A stretch of DNA of 64,000 nucleotides, from assembly GCA_037190175.1 (NCBI GenBank), contig JBBCJM010000101.1:7374-71373 (forward strand), given 5' to 3'. Both the position numbers and the translations under genes were made by a program. The notes beneath the pieces are model-generated. The model made no database searches. It saw only the letters and a program-made list of their open reading frames with translations, and had not been told where the DNA came from. Numbering within the stretch: position 1 is the stretch's first letter; each line of letters starts with the position of its first letter. Of this stretch, positions 6,905-14,592 are shown one piece after another. The DNA comes from JBBCJM01 sp037190175 (lineage in GTDB: Bacteria > Pseudomonadota > Alphaproteobacteria > Rhodobacterales > Rhodobacteraceae).

Positions 6905-7303
6905 TCAGCAGACGGCGCGGGTGTCAGACTTTGACGTCATGTAGAGCCCGAACCTGTCTTCGGGCTCTCGCTCAAGAAGCTCCGTCAGCCGATCCACCTT
7001 GAGCTCAAGGCTCGCAATGTGCCCGTCGCGGGCCTCGATGGCTTCCGCGGCGGCCTTCAGCATGTCCATCCACGCCTTGCGTTCGCGGCGCGCATTCTCC
7101 ACCGCTCTGCCGGGGCGAGGAGCCTCACGACCCATCTCCCTGTTGGCTTCAAGCCAGGAGGTGATGGCGTCCTGAACGTTTTCCATGGCTTCCTGCGGGG
7201 TGTCGCCATCCGACATGCAGCCGGGAAGATCGGGGACATACGCAATGAAGCATCCGCCCTCCTCTTCGGGAATGGCATGCACAACAACAGCATAGCGTTC
7301 CAT
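6905..7303 (-). CDS. hicB: HicB-family antitoxin
   Basis: A 132-residue protein. Residues 1-60 are the partially degraded RNase-H-like HicB fold: MERYAVVVHAIPEEEGGCF, then YVPDLPGCMSDGDTPQEA, the diagnostic PDLPGC motif. The C-terminal 60 residues form a coiled coil (IEARDGHIASLELKVDRLT), longer than in minimal HicB, which may replace the usual DNA-binding domain for dimerisation. It follows hicA by two bases in the same transcript, the usual hicAB order. It should bind and neutralise HicA and repress the operon. Confidence 0.8.
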   Translation of the reverse strand: MERYAVVVHAIPEEEGGCFIAYVPDLPGCMSDGDTPQEAMENVQDAITSWLEANREMGREAPRPGRAVENARRERKAWMDMLKAAAEAIEARDGHIASLELKVDRLTELLEREPEDRFGLYMTSKSDTRAVC

Positions 7304-7305
7304 CT

Positions 7306-7539
7306 TCACCCTCTCCGTTTCGCGGCCTCGCCGGCCAGGTGCCGACGACAAAGCTTCACGAAGTCCCTAATATAGCATGGAAGGATCGGCCTTCGATGCG
7401 CAACGGTCGCGATGAACTCAATGTGTGGACTCCCGAAGTGGTAGTGGCTGCCGCCGTTGGGGGTACGCTGGTGCAATCCAACTGCTCGCGCGACACGAGT
7501 GACATCCTCGATCCTCCAGTCCCGCGGATTTCTCTGCAT
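7306..7539 (-). CDS. hicA: HicA-family mRNA interferase toxin
   Basis: A 77-residue product with the double-stranded-RNA-binding-like HicA fold. The hallmark GGSHYHF carries the catalytic histidine after the glycine turn, preceded by a RVARAVGLHQR helix and followed by VAHRRPILPCYIRDFVK. HicA toxins cleave mRNA independently of the ribosome. The start is set at ATG 7539, though the frame is open to 7611. It pairs with hicB downstream, giving a plasmid- or prophage-stabilising toxin-antitoxin module or an abortive-infection system. Confidence 0.75.
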   Translation of the reverse strand: MQRNPRDWRIEDVTRVARAVGLHQRTPNGGSHYHFGSPHIEFIATVAHRRPILPCYIRDFVKLCRRHLAGEAAKRRG

Positions 7540-8020
7540 CCGATCAAGGTCATCTTCGACGCCCGCCAACAGTTCCCCTCTCCAAGCGACTCCACCCCTT
7601 CTTCTGCTCACGTTTTCGTTTGCCGGTCAATCTTGGCGTTTGTGGGGCGCCTCTTCCCCCACCACCCCCGCCAGTACCGAGGCCCCGCCGAGCAACGAGA
7701 CGGGGCCCCGGATCGCCCGGCGCCCTGGGGTAAGTAACGAACGACGCCCGAGGCAAGCACGGGCCGGGGATCAGGTCAAGGTAGAGCGATCCCTCGATTC
7801 TGCAACCGCGGCGTGTCGGTTGCGGCATGACGCTACGTCGATCCGCGGTGGACCCACAACCTGTTGAGTCCGCGCTCCGGGCTTTCCAGACGTTCATGTT
7901 TCGTTCACAGTAGGGCTGCCAAGGCGCGTCCGACGCTCGGCCCCCGGCCTCGATGCTCCCGCCATGCCAGTTCGCGACGATGGGTCGCGGTAGCCGAGGG
8001 GTGGAGGATGGAGGAGCTTA
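7540..8020. other. non-coding gap between hicA and the repressor gene
   Basis: No convincing gene is seen. Contents: presumed hicAB promoter near 7540-7620, and a hairpin GGCCCCG (7681-7687) with CGGGGCC (7701-7707). Open frames in this stretch have poor composition. Confidence 0.5.
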
Positions 8021-8413
8021 TCAGGGTTCTGGGTCGGATGGATCACGAGACAGCGGCTGATCTTGCCGTTGCCGTTGCTCGTTGGCGCGCTGCTCTTGCC
8101 GCTGCACGAGGAAGTGGGCAAAGTCCTCCAGCTCTCGCAGACCATTTTCATCAAGAACTTGGGCTTGAGCGAGCAGCGACGATTTCGGATCGAACGGGCG
8201 TCTCTCCCCGCCCTCCCACAGATAATCCTGAGATACGTTGAAGTAGCGTGCGACGACCAGCAGGTCTGTCCCCCTGGGCTTCGCCTTGAGGCGACGGAAC
8301 CAAGGGTCGATCCGATGGTAGGGTATGCCAGCTTCCTTGCTCAACACCTTCCGGTCGATGCCCTTAGCATCGATCTCAGCCTGTAACCTCTTGGCGAAGC
8401 CGCTCATTTCCAT
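8021..8413 (-). CDS. Xre/CI-like prophage repressor
   Basis: About 130 residues, starting MEMSGFAKRLQ (ATG 8413; ATGs at 8407 and 8425 are alternatives). An Xre helix-turn-helix lies at about residues 5-60, with the recognition region KVLSKEAGIPYHRID and a following NVSQDYLWEGG typical of phage CI N-domains. The C-terminal part is short, Gln/Arg-rich and helical, and lacks the LexA-like Ala-Gly peptidase module. Induction may therefore need an antirepressor rather than RecA-stimulated self-cleavage. The gene points away from two operator dyads (8451-8488), and the same dyads occur at 4872-4915, so it presumably represses both early promoters. Confidence 0.8.
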   Translation of the reverse strand: MEMSGFAKRLQAEIDAKGIDRKVLSKEAGIPYHRIDPWFRRLKAKPRGTDLLVVARYFNVSQDYLWEGGERRPFDPKSSLLAQAQVLDENGLRELEDFAHFLVQRQEQRANEQRQRQDQPLSRDPSDPEP

Positions 8414-8450
8414 GCCGCGCAGCATCCTGCAGGCGGTCGGCAAGTGCAAA

Positions 8451-8488
8451 TTGGCAATTGCCTATTGACTGTGATTGGCAAATGCCAA
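8451..8488. promoter_or_regulatory. operator pair OR between repressor and Cro-like gene
   Basis: Two dyads of the TTGGCA-N2-TGCCAA family: 8451-8464 (last half-site TGCCTA) and 8475-8488 (perfect), 24 bases apart. Rightward TTGACT at 8465-8470 is a plausible -35 whose spacer holds the second dyad. The -10 region (about 8488-8493) is weak. Confidence 0.75.
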
Positions 8489-8499
8489 ACACTGGGGGC

Positions 8500-8703
8500 A
8501 TGGACCCGAACGCGATCATCGCTGAACTGGACGCATACTGTGCCAGCGCAGGTATCAAGCAGACCACTGTCTGCCAGAATGCCCTTGGTAATGCTCGCTT
8601 CTACGAGCGCATGAAGCGCAGGATCGACCAGTACGCAGCCGATGCTGAGAAGCTGCGCGCATACATGGCCGCGAACCCGCCCCAACAGAAAGGGGCCGCG
8701 TGA
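8500..8703 (+). CDS. Cro-like small DNA-binding protein
   Basis: A 67-residue product MDPNAIIAELDAYCASAGIK. The family resemblance is to small HTH proteins of alphaproteobacterial phages with an N-terminal helix pair, an FYERMKR helix and a terminal Ala/Pro tail. It is the first rightward gene directly after the operators, the position of Cro. ATG 8500 follows an ACTGGGGGC box. It overlaps the next ATG as TGATG. Confidence 0.65.
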   Translation: MDPNAIIAELDAYCASAGIKQTTVCQNALGNARFYERMKRRIDQYAADAEKLRAYMAANPPQQKGAA

Positions 8704-9038
8704 TGAAGCACGCGACCCCCTCCGCCCTTTCCTCTGCTGCTCCTGTTGACGGGTCTCCACTCCCTCAACATGGAGACAACCCGTTGAAAAATCCTGCCGG
8801 TTTTTCGCCTGACGCCCGATCCTCGGGGCGGTGGTTCGCAAATCTGCTCTGGCGCGCCTTCCCGGCCCCCTCGGAACATGAGCTTGCCGAGAAGGCGGCC
8901 CGGGCGCTGGACGTATCCCCGCGGCAGGTGAAGAACTGGCTCCGCTGCGAGCATTCCCCGGCTTGGAAGTACGTCTCGGCCGTCCTGCTGATCAGCGGGG
9001 CTGAGATCGTGTTCGGCAGGATCGAGGGGAGGCGCTGA
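8703..9038 (+). CDS. HTH-containing early phage protein
   Basis: A 111-residue product starting MKHATPSALS. The C-terminal half contains a helix-turn-helix-like segment (ELAEKAARALDVSPRQVKNW) and a hydrophobic helix (VSAVLLISGAEIVFG). This looks like a CII-type or replication-regulatory DNA-binding protein. It overlaps both neighbours as TGATG. Confidence 0.65.
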   Translation: MKHATPSALSSAAPVDGSPLPQHGDNPLKNPAGFSPDARSSGRWFANLLWRAFPAPSEHELAEKAARALDVSPRQVKNWLRCEHSPAWKYVSAVLLISGAEIVFGRIEGRR

Positions 9039-9160
9039 TGCGGACCCTCTATCACATCATCGCCCGGTTCTACGAGGCTAGGTCAACCCGGGCGCTGGCG
9101 AAGCACATCGCGCTGCGCCGGCTGGCGGAAAAATTCTTCCGGCGGAGGGACGCGGCATGA
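9038..9160 (+). CDS. 40-residue basic early protein
   Basis: MRTLYHIIARFYEARSTRAL and a C-terminus rich in Arg. It starts on the preceding stop (TGATG) and ends overlapping the next ATG as ATGA. The tight coupling at both ends supports translation. Function unknown. Confidence 0.55.
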   Translation: MRTLYHIIARFYEARSTRALAKHIALRRLAEKFFRRRDAA

Positions 9161-9294
9161 AAGGTCCGTCAAGCGCCCCCGCTGGAATCCACAGCTATCT
9201 CTCCTTGCGGGCAGAACATCGCAAGAATTGCGCGCTGACGGGCCTCAAGGCAAGCGCGGAAGCCCCCACCCCCGATCAAGGGGTGCAGGGATGA
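9157..9294 (+). CDS. 45-residue early protein
   Basis: MKGPSSAPAGIHSYLSLRAE, a short soluble product coupled by ATGA overlaps to both neighbours. No motif is recognised. Confidence 0.45.
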   Translation: MKGPSSAPAGIHSYLSLRAEHRKNCALTGLKASAEAPTPDQGVQG

Positions 9295-9605
9295 GGCGGC
9301 GCGCGCAGGTCACCGCTGACGACTGCCGTCGCTGCATAGACGCTGGCCTGACCTGCGCCCAATGCGCAGCGCAGTTCGGCGCGATGGTCGAGACGGTGCG
9401 GCAGACCGCGCGCCGGGCGGGGCTGACATTCCCCCGCGCGGGCCGGGACAGAACTCCCTCGTTCCGAACTGTCTACTATAGCATTCCGGGCCTGACCGAG
9501 GACGAGAACCGCCGGTACAATCGCATCCGTCCTTACGTGCGCAGCCATGAGGCCGCACTGTTTGCGATCAAGCCGGCGTCGGATTTCCGGGCGAGGTCCG
9601 CATGA
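9291..9605 (+). CDS. HTH-like early phage protein
   Basis: A 104-residue product starting MRRRAQVTADDCRRCIDAG. Residues 10-45 form a helix-turn-helix-like region (GLTCAQCAAQFGAMVETVRQ) resembling resolvase-type HTHs that scan DNA. Two CxxC-like pairs are visible at CRRC and CAQC. It is probably a regulator or replication accessory protein. Confidence 0.6.
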   Translation: MRRRAQVTADDCRRCIDAGLTCAQCAAQFGAMVETVRQTARRAGLTFPRAGRDRTPSFRTVYYSIPGLTEDENRRYNRIRPYVRSHEAALFAIKPASDFRARSA

Positions 9606-10069
9606 CCCCCTCACCCCATCACGGGCACGACGCCCTGATCGGCCGGCCGACCGTCTCGGCCACGGCAGCGGCAGGGATGCTGCGCCGGTCACTGCTCCCG
9701 AGACTACCCCACCTGGCGGCCGGCCTCGTGCTGGCCGCCTCTTTTCCGGCCTGGGGGCAGGATACGCACAGCCTCAACGGCACCACCGTCACGATCCGCC
9801 CCAGCGAGCGAGCCGGGGCCATCGCCCAGATCGACTACAGCAACAAGCCGGTAAACGGCCCGGCCGACGAAATCAGCTTCGACCTGATCTGCTGCGATCT
9901 CACCGTGGTCGTGGTGTTCGATTGGAACGCCGACGCGCTGGGGTCGGACGCGATCGCCGTGACCCCGCCCGAGGGCGTCACCTGCCTGCCGGTGTCCTGC
10001 ATCCTGACCCTGCCAGAGGGCGAGGCGGGGACCGTGTGGCTGTTCTCGCTCGATGGGGTGGGGATGTGA
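9602..10069 (+). CDS. exported protein of unknown function in the early operon
   Basis: A 155-residue product from the ATGA-overlapping start, or 130 residues from ATG 9677. A signal peptide is visible at residues 26-53 (RRSLLPRLPHLAAGLVLAA then FPAWGQ), which would sit at the N-terminus if 9677 is used. The mature part is beta-rich and acidic with a CLPVSC cysteine pair, probably an immunoglobulin-like fold. A secreted protein inside a replication operon is unusual; envelope modification or superinfection exclusion are guesses. Confidence 0.6.
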   Translation: MTPSPHHGHDALIGRPTVSATAAAGMLRRSLLPRLPHLAAGLVLAASFPAWGQDTHSLNGTTVTIRPSERAGAIAQIDYSNKPVNGPADEISFDLICCDLTVVVVFDWNADALGSDAIAVTPPEGVTCLPVSCILTLPEGEAGTVWLFSLDGVGM

Positions 10070-10539
10070 TGCGCGCTGTCCTCGCCCTTGACCTCGGCAC
10101 CAAGACCGGCTGGGCGCTGCGCCGCCCGGACGGGCTGATCAACAGCGGCACCCAGTCGTTCAAGCCCGGCCGCTTCGACGGCGGCGGGATGCGCTACCTG
10201 CGCTTCACCAGATGGCTGGACGAGATCAACGCCGATCCCATCGGCATGATCGTGTTCGAGGAGGTCCGACGCCACGCCGGAACCGACGCGGCGCATGTCT
10301 ACGGCGGGCTCATGGCCACCCTGACGGCATGGGCCGAGCTTCGCGGTATCCCGTACCAGTCGGCGCCGGTCGGCACGATCAAGAAGCACGCCACCGGCAG
10401 CGGCAATGCGTCCAAGGCCGCGATGATCGCCGCAGCCGTCGCCCGGGGCTTCGGGCCCAGAGACGACAACGAGGCGGACGCGCTGGCGATCCTGCATTGG
10501 GCGATGGATGACGCAGGCATGGCGGGGAGGGCGGCATGA
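10069..10539 (+). CDS. RuvC-like Holliday-junction resolvase
   Basis: A 156-residue product with the RNase-H-fold RuvC signature. The N-terminal MRAVLALDLGTKTGWAL carries the first catalytic Asp, MIVFEEVRR the second acidic site, and the C-terminal NEADALAILHWA the final Asp pair. It would cleave four-way junctions during phage recombination or packaging. TGATG coupling to the previous gene. Confidence 0.85.
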   Translation: MRAVLALDLGTKTGWALRRPDGLINSGTQSFKPGRFDGGGMRYLRFTRWLDEINADPIGMIVFEEVRRHAGTDAAHVYGGLMATLTAWAELRGIPYQSAPVGTIKKHATGSGNASKAAMIAAAVARGFGPRDDNEADALAILHWAMDDAGMAGRAA

Positions 10540-10835
10540 CCCTCATCATAGACACTGGCGCGGACCCGATGCAGGGCGCCTGGGGCGTGGACCTCTGCGG
10601 CACCATCGCGGACGCTGCGGCCGATGCCGCCGGCCCAGGCTCCACGCCCGAGCAGATCGCCATCGAGACCGCGCGGCTTGTCATCGCCCGGCTGTGGATA
10701 CCGAAGAAGCCCGAGACGGTGCGCGCCCTGCTGGTGCGCCTCTGGCCACTCATCGCGCCGATAGCGACCACGGCCCCCGACAGTTTTGACCGCATCCTAA
10801 CCGAATTCGCGGAGCGGGCGACCGAATTCCGCTGA
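10536..10835 (+). CDS. hypothetical early phage protein
   Basis: A 99-residue acidic helical product (MTLIIDTGADPMQGAWGVDL) overlapping the resolvase gene by four bases. A hairpin follows its stop. Not recognised. Confidence 0.6.
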   Translation: MTLIIDTGADPMQGAWGVDLCGTIADAAADAAGPGSTPEQIAIETARLVIARLWIPKKPETVRALLVRLWPLIAPIATTAPDSFDRILTEFAERATEFR

Positions 10836-10840
10836 TCCGC

Positions 10841-10862
10841 GCCCCGGCGGTTCCGGGGCTTT
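10841..10862 (+). terminator. hairpin in the rightward operon
   Basis: GCCCCGG (10841-10847) pairs with CCGGGGC (10853-10859) over a 5-base loop and is followed by TTT. It may be a weak or antiterminated site, because genes of the same operon continue downstream. Confidence 0.5.
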
Positions 10863-10898
10863 CGCCGCGCAGCGGCATCGTGAAAGGCAGACAAGATC

Positions 10899-11582
10899 AT
10901 GGCATTCGCAATCGACACCGGCGACACCGGCGCCAGCCTCGGCCCTTGGATTACCTGGAGCAGCAACGGCTCCGCGGAAAAGGGCGTGCCGCCCCGCTCC
11001 TGGGTCCTGCGCGGCAAGGACGAGGCTGGCAACAGGACCGAAACCGCCCACCCCGCGTTCGTCAACGGCTGCGTGATGGACATCGACAGCCTCAAGCTGG
11101 GCTGGGAGAAGGACGGCGCACGGGGAATGGCCCCGGAGCGGCGCTGGAACCCGTCCATCTCGCAGGCCACGCCGCGGCCCGACGAGAGTAAGAAGGCAAC
11201 GGGAGCCTTCGCATGGTCGCGGGCGCTGTCGGTTCGTCTCGCCATCGGCGGCGGGCAGGCGGCCACCTGGGAGCAGGGCAGCTTCGCGGCCTACGAGGCA
11301 TTCTCGCGCCTGGCCAGGCAGATCGAGCAGCAGCATCCCGGCGACAACACCCTGCCGCTGGTGCAGCAGACCGGCGTCGAAAAGCGCGACCTGCCCAACG
11401 GATCGGCCAACATCCCGATCCTGCAAATCGTGCGCTGGATGCCCCGCCCCGACTGCCTCAAGGCCGACGCCCCCGTGATCGCCACCAGCCCGGCCCCGGC
11501 GCAGACGGCGCAGCCCGTCCAGACGGTTGCACCCGTCCAGCAGGCCGCGCCGTCCTCGATCCCCGCCGACGCCGGGTTCTGA
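10899..11582 (+). CDS. phage ssDNA-binding-like or recombination protein
   Basis: A 227-residue protein (MAFAIDTGDTGASLGPWITW) with aromatic-rich beta segments and a low-complexity Ala/Gln/Pro linker (residues 180-215) ending in a short acidic/aromatic tip (ADAGF). The layout of globular domain, flexible linker and acidic tip, and its position directly upstream of the primase-helicase, suggest an OB-fold-type single-strand binding protein. No family signature is certain. Confidence 0.5.
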   Translation: MAFAIDTGDTGASLGPWITWSSNGSAEKGVPPRSWVLRGKDEAGNRTETAHPAFVNGCVMDIDSLKLGWEKDGARGMAPERRWNPSISQATPRPDESKKATGAFAWSRALSVRLAIGGGQAATWEQGSFAAYEAFSRLARQIEQQHPGDNTLPLVQQTGVEKRDLPNGSANIPILQIVRWMPRPDCLKADAPVIATSPAPAQTAQPVQTVAPVQQAAPSSIPADAGF

Positions 11583-11602
11583 CAACCGCGCGACAAGCAT
11601 CG

Positions 11603-11624
11603 CTCGCCCCGTGAGGGGCGAGCC
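11603..11624. other. hairpin with GTGA tetraloop
   Basis: A 9-base perfect stem GCTCGCCCC/GGGGCGAGC with a GNRA-type loop lies in the 72-base gap before the primase gene. It lacks a T tract, so an RNA-stability or translational-control element is as likely as a terminator. Confidence 0.5.
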
Positions 11625-11654
11625 ACTCTACCACCGGAACCCATCGGGGCAATC

Positions 11655-13832
11655 GTGTTGCAGCAGGACCAGTCCATTGTCCCCGACCTCGGCGCCATCC
11701 GCGCCGACCTGACATACATGGTCGCGCGCTGGGGCGAGTTGGCGGAGCGCGCCCGCTTCGAAGTGCGCGCCTTCAAGGAAAGCCGCAGCCCCGTCATCCT
11801 GAAATACTCCCCCGACTGGATGGACGAGGCGGTCGAGCAGATCGCGGACCTCAACGGCCGCGGCTACAACGTCTATACCGTGCGCAACCCGCTGCGCGCC
11901 GACTATCAGGACAGTGCCACCGACGCCGACGTGATCGCCGCCTTCTTCCTGTGGGCAGACTGCGACGATCCCGCCGCCGCCGGAAACGTCTATCGCTTCG
12001 ACGGACCGAAATGGTCGGCCGCCGTCACCACCGGCACCATCCCCTCCATCCGCGTCCATACCTACTGGATGCTGGAGCAGCCCTGTACCGACCTCGCCGC
12101 CTGGCGGGAGATGCAGGTCACAATCTCCCGCCACTTCCAGTCCGACCCCAGCGTAATCAACCCCAGCCGGATCATGCGGATCGGCGGCACCGTCTCCTGG
12201 CCGGACAGCCGCAAGCAACAGCGCGGCTACGTCACCGAGGTGACGAAAATCCGCACCGTCTACGACGAGGCGCGCCCCCGCGTGACGCTGGACCAGATGG
12301 CCCGCGTCTTCGGCAGCGCCACGCCCCCGCCAGAGACCCCCGCCGGGCCGAGAATCGACACGGGCACCGACTACGGGCCTGCGCTGGATCGCGCCCTGGC
12401 CATCGCCAGCATCAAGTCGGACCGGAATTGGCGCAACAACGTCAAGGCGCTGGTGGCGTCCTACGTCGCTCGCGGCTGGACCGACGACGAAATACTTGAT
12501 CGCTGCGATGCCTTCACCCTGCCGGGTTACACCGCAGCCGACACGCGCCAGGACGTGGCCGCCTTCATCATGTGGACCCGCGAGCAGGAATCCCGCAACG
12601 GCGGCAGGTACGCGACCAGCCCGGCAAGTGCGGCCGATCCCACAGCACACTTGTTCCGCGAGATGTCGGAAGGGGAAAAGGCCGCCGTCCCCGCCCTCGA
12701 TTTCAAGCCATGGGGAATCCGCAACCTTGCGGCCATCCCGGCGCCAGAATTCGTCTACACAGACTTCTATGCCCGCGGATACACATCCCTGACCGTGGCG
12801 CCGCCCAAGGCCGGGAAGACCATGCTAGGCATGGCCGAAAGCATAGACATGGCCTCAGGTCGCGGCATCCTGTCGGGCGAGCCGCGCGACCCGGTCCGCG
12901 TTCTCTACTACAACGCCGAGGACGACCAGTCCGTACTGGACTCGCGGGTGGCCGCGTTGCTGTGCCATTACGGGATCGACCAGAGCGAGATTTCCGAAAG
13001 CCTTTTCCCCGTCTCCGGCATCGACGCCGAGGGCTTCTACATGGTCACGGGACAGGAAGGCACGATCAACGAGGCGCTGTTCGTTGCTCTCGGCAAGTTC
13101 GTCTTAGAGCACCGGATCGACGTGGTGATCTTCGATCCGCTTCAAGACCTGTCGCGCAGCCCAGAAACGAACGAAGTTTTTCGCGCCCTCGGCCAGAGAC
13201 TGCGTCGGTTTGCCAATGCCCACCGGGTAGCTATCGGGATCGTGCACCATACCCGCAAGATGGCGCCTGGCGTCGTCGCGACGATTGACGATGCCAGGGG
13301 GGGCGGGTCGTTGCGCGGAACCGCCCGATTCAACCGCCTCCTGGTGCCGATGACCGAAGAAGAGGGGTTCAAGGCCGGCGTCGAGAACCATCGTTACTTC
13401 CTGCGGATCGCGGAAATGGAGGCCAATCTGGCACCGCCTTCCGCGGACGTGAACAGATGGTTCCAGAAGGTATCGGTACCGATCCCGAACGGACATAACG
13501 TTGGAGTGCTGGAGCCGTGGCAGTGGCCGGATGCTTTCGCGAACGTCACCCGAGAGGACGCCTGCCGCGTGCAGGCCGCTCTGCGCGAAATGGAGGATGA
13601 GCCCCCTCGCCTGAACACGCAATCGGCCCAGTGGGTGGGCCATGTCGTCGCGCGCGTCCTGAGCATCGACGCCGATGACAAGGCCGCCAGAAACCGCATC
13701 GGGGCTATGGTCAAGACGTGGATCAGGACCGGCGTCCTAGAGGTCGTAGAAATCAGGGACGTCCGTCAGGGCCGCGACGTGAAGGCGGTTCTTGCCGGTC
13801 AGAACAACCCCATGACGCAGGTGGAGACATGA
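11655..13832 (+). CDS. bifunctional primase-helicase
   Basis: A 725-residue replication protein. Residues 1-200 are an RepB/Prim-Pol-type primase: acidic metal site in LWADCDD (about 98-104), IRVHTYWMLEQ, and RIGGTVSWPD (about 175-184). Residues 245-320 resemble a PriCT linker (WTDDEILDRCDAF). Residues 370-600 are a RecA-fold AAA_25 ATPase with Walker A PPKAGKTM (about 383-390) and Walker B VVIFDPLQDLS (about 490). A C-terminal winged-helix region follows. It starts at GTG 11655 (TTG 11658 possible). The direct-repeat cluster immediately downstream may be its origin target. Confidence 0.85.
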   Translation: MLQQDQSIVPDLGAIRADLTYMVARWGELAERARFEVRAFKESRSPVILKYSPDWMDEAVEQIADLNGRGYNVYTVRNPLRADYQDSATDADVIAAFFLWADCDDPAAAGNVYRFDGPKWSAAVTTGTIPSIRVHTYWMLEQPCTDLAAWREMQVTISRHFQSDPSVINPSRIMRIGGTVSWPDSRKQQRGYVTEVTKIRTVYDEARPRVTLDQMARVFGSATPPPETPAGPRIDTGTDYGPALDRALAIASIKSDRNWRNNVKALVASYVARGWTDDEILDRCDAFTLPGYTAADTRQDVAAFIMWTREQESRNGGRYATSPASAADPTAHLFREMSEGEKAAVPALDFKPWGIRNLAAIPAPEFVYTDFYARGYTSLTVAPPKAGKTMLGMAESIDMASGRGILSGEPRDPVRVLYYNAEDDQSVLDSRVAALLCHYGIDQSEISESLFPVSGIDAEGFYMVTGQEGTINEALFVALGKFVLEHRIDVVIFDPLQDLSRSPETNEVFRALGQRLRRFANAHRVAIGIVHHTRKMAPGVVATIDDARGGGSLRGTARFNRLLVPMTEEEGFKAGVENHRYFLRIAEMEANLAPPSADVNRWFQKVSVPIPNGHNVGVLEPWQWPDAFANVTREDACRVQAALREMEDEPPRLNTQSAQWVGHVVARVLSIDADDKAARNRIGAMVKTWIRTGVLEVVEIRDVRQGRDVKAVLAGQNNPMTQVET

Positions 13833-13840
13833 CGTTTTTT

Positions 13841-13996
13841 CCTCACCTTTCCTCACCTTTCCTCACTTGCACCTCACCTCTCTATGTCCTCGCTCCGCCT
13901 CACCTCCTCACCCACCCTTATGGGGTGAGGGGTGAGGTGAGGACGGGGCGCGACCGGGGAGAGGGCCGGGGCGTTCACCTCGAAATCCCCTCACCT
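13841..13996. repeat. CCTCACCT repeat cluster and hairpin, candidate replication origin
   Basis: Direct copies or near-copies of CCTCACCT start at 13841, 13851, 13861, 13872, 13898, 13906 and 13989. Inverted GGTGAGG copies are at 13924, 13931 and 13936. Units 13898-13913 and 13923-13937 form a 15-pair stem with one bulge and a 9-base loop. The first three copies have a 10-base period. The site falls in the only sizeable gap of the replication operon, directly after the primase-helicase gene. Confidence 0.65.
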
Positions 13997-14007
13997 CGGA
14001 GACCGAC

Positions 14008-14583
14008 ATGACCCCCCGCCCCCAGCGCCAGCGCAAATCCGACCGCCTCATGACTCCGGCTGCCAGTCCCGCGGAGATCGCCTGCGACCACGCCGTGGCG
14101 CCGTTCGACCGCGTGGCCCGGGAGATGGATCGGCGCTGGGGCGTGGACCGGCTGCCCGAACTGGTCAGCCCGGCGACCGCGGCGCGGTATGGCGCGGCCA
14201 TGGCCCACCTCAACGCCATGATCGACGCCGCCGATCCCGCCCGCACCGCCGAGGCGGCGCAGAACTGCATCCGCGGAATGCAGGCCATGGATGCCGAAGC
14301 GCAGCGCCTCGGTCACCGGCCCGGCCCCGCCGAGGTGCTGATCCACGACGAGGACGGACTGCGGTTCGGCATCGTCCGGGACCCGGGCGACCACGCCACG
14401 CTCCAGGCCGACCATCCCGGCCTGACGCTCTACAGCCTGCGCGAGATCGGGATCATGGTCCGGCATTACCAGAGCCCAGCCGTGGAGGCCGCGAAGGCCG
14501 CATTCCGCGGCGCCGAGGTCGTGGCGCTGCGGCCGGCCCGAAGCAAACTGGCCGAAGAACTCAACGACGAGATTCCGTTCTAG
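14008..14583 (+). CDS. phage protein ending in an SSB-like acidic tip
   Basis: A 191-residue helical protein (MTPRPQRQRKSDRLMTPAAS). The last residues, ELNDEIPF, closely match the C-terminal DDDIPF tip by which bacterial SSB recruits RecQ, ExoI, PriA and other repair enzymes. The body has no OB-fold signature. It may be a replication accessory protein that recruits host factors to the adjacent candidate origin. ATG 14008 is preceded by GGAGACCGAC. Confidence 0.65.
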   Translation: MTPRPQRQRKSDRLMTPAASPAEIACDHAVAPFDRVAREMDRRWGVDRLPELVSPATAARYGAAMAHLNAMIDAADPARTAEAAQNCIRGMQAMDAEAQRLGHRPGPAEVLIHDEDGLRFGIVRDPGDHATLQADHPGLTLYSLREIGIMVRHYQSPAVEAAKAAFRGAEVVALRPARSKLAEELNDEIPF

Positions 14584-14592
14584 GAGGCCGCC

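Noticed and set aside
7864..8241. Plus-strand gene overlapping the repressor
   Set aside because: It is antisense to the Xre gene, whose HTH is clear, and has no ribosome-binding site.
13841..13996. Possible CRISPR array from CCTCACCT repeats
   Set aside because: The unit is too short and irregular, with inverted copies and no spacers of constant length.
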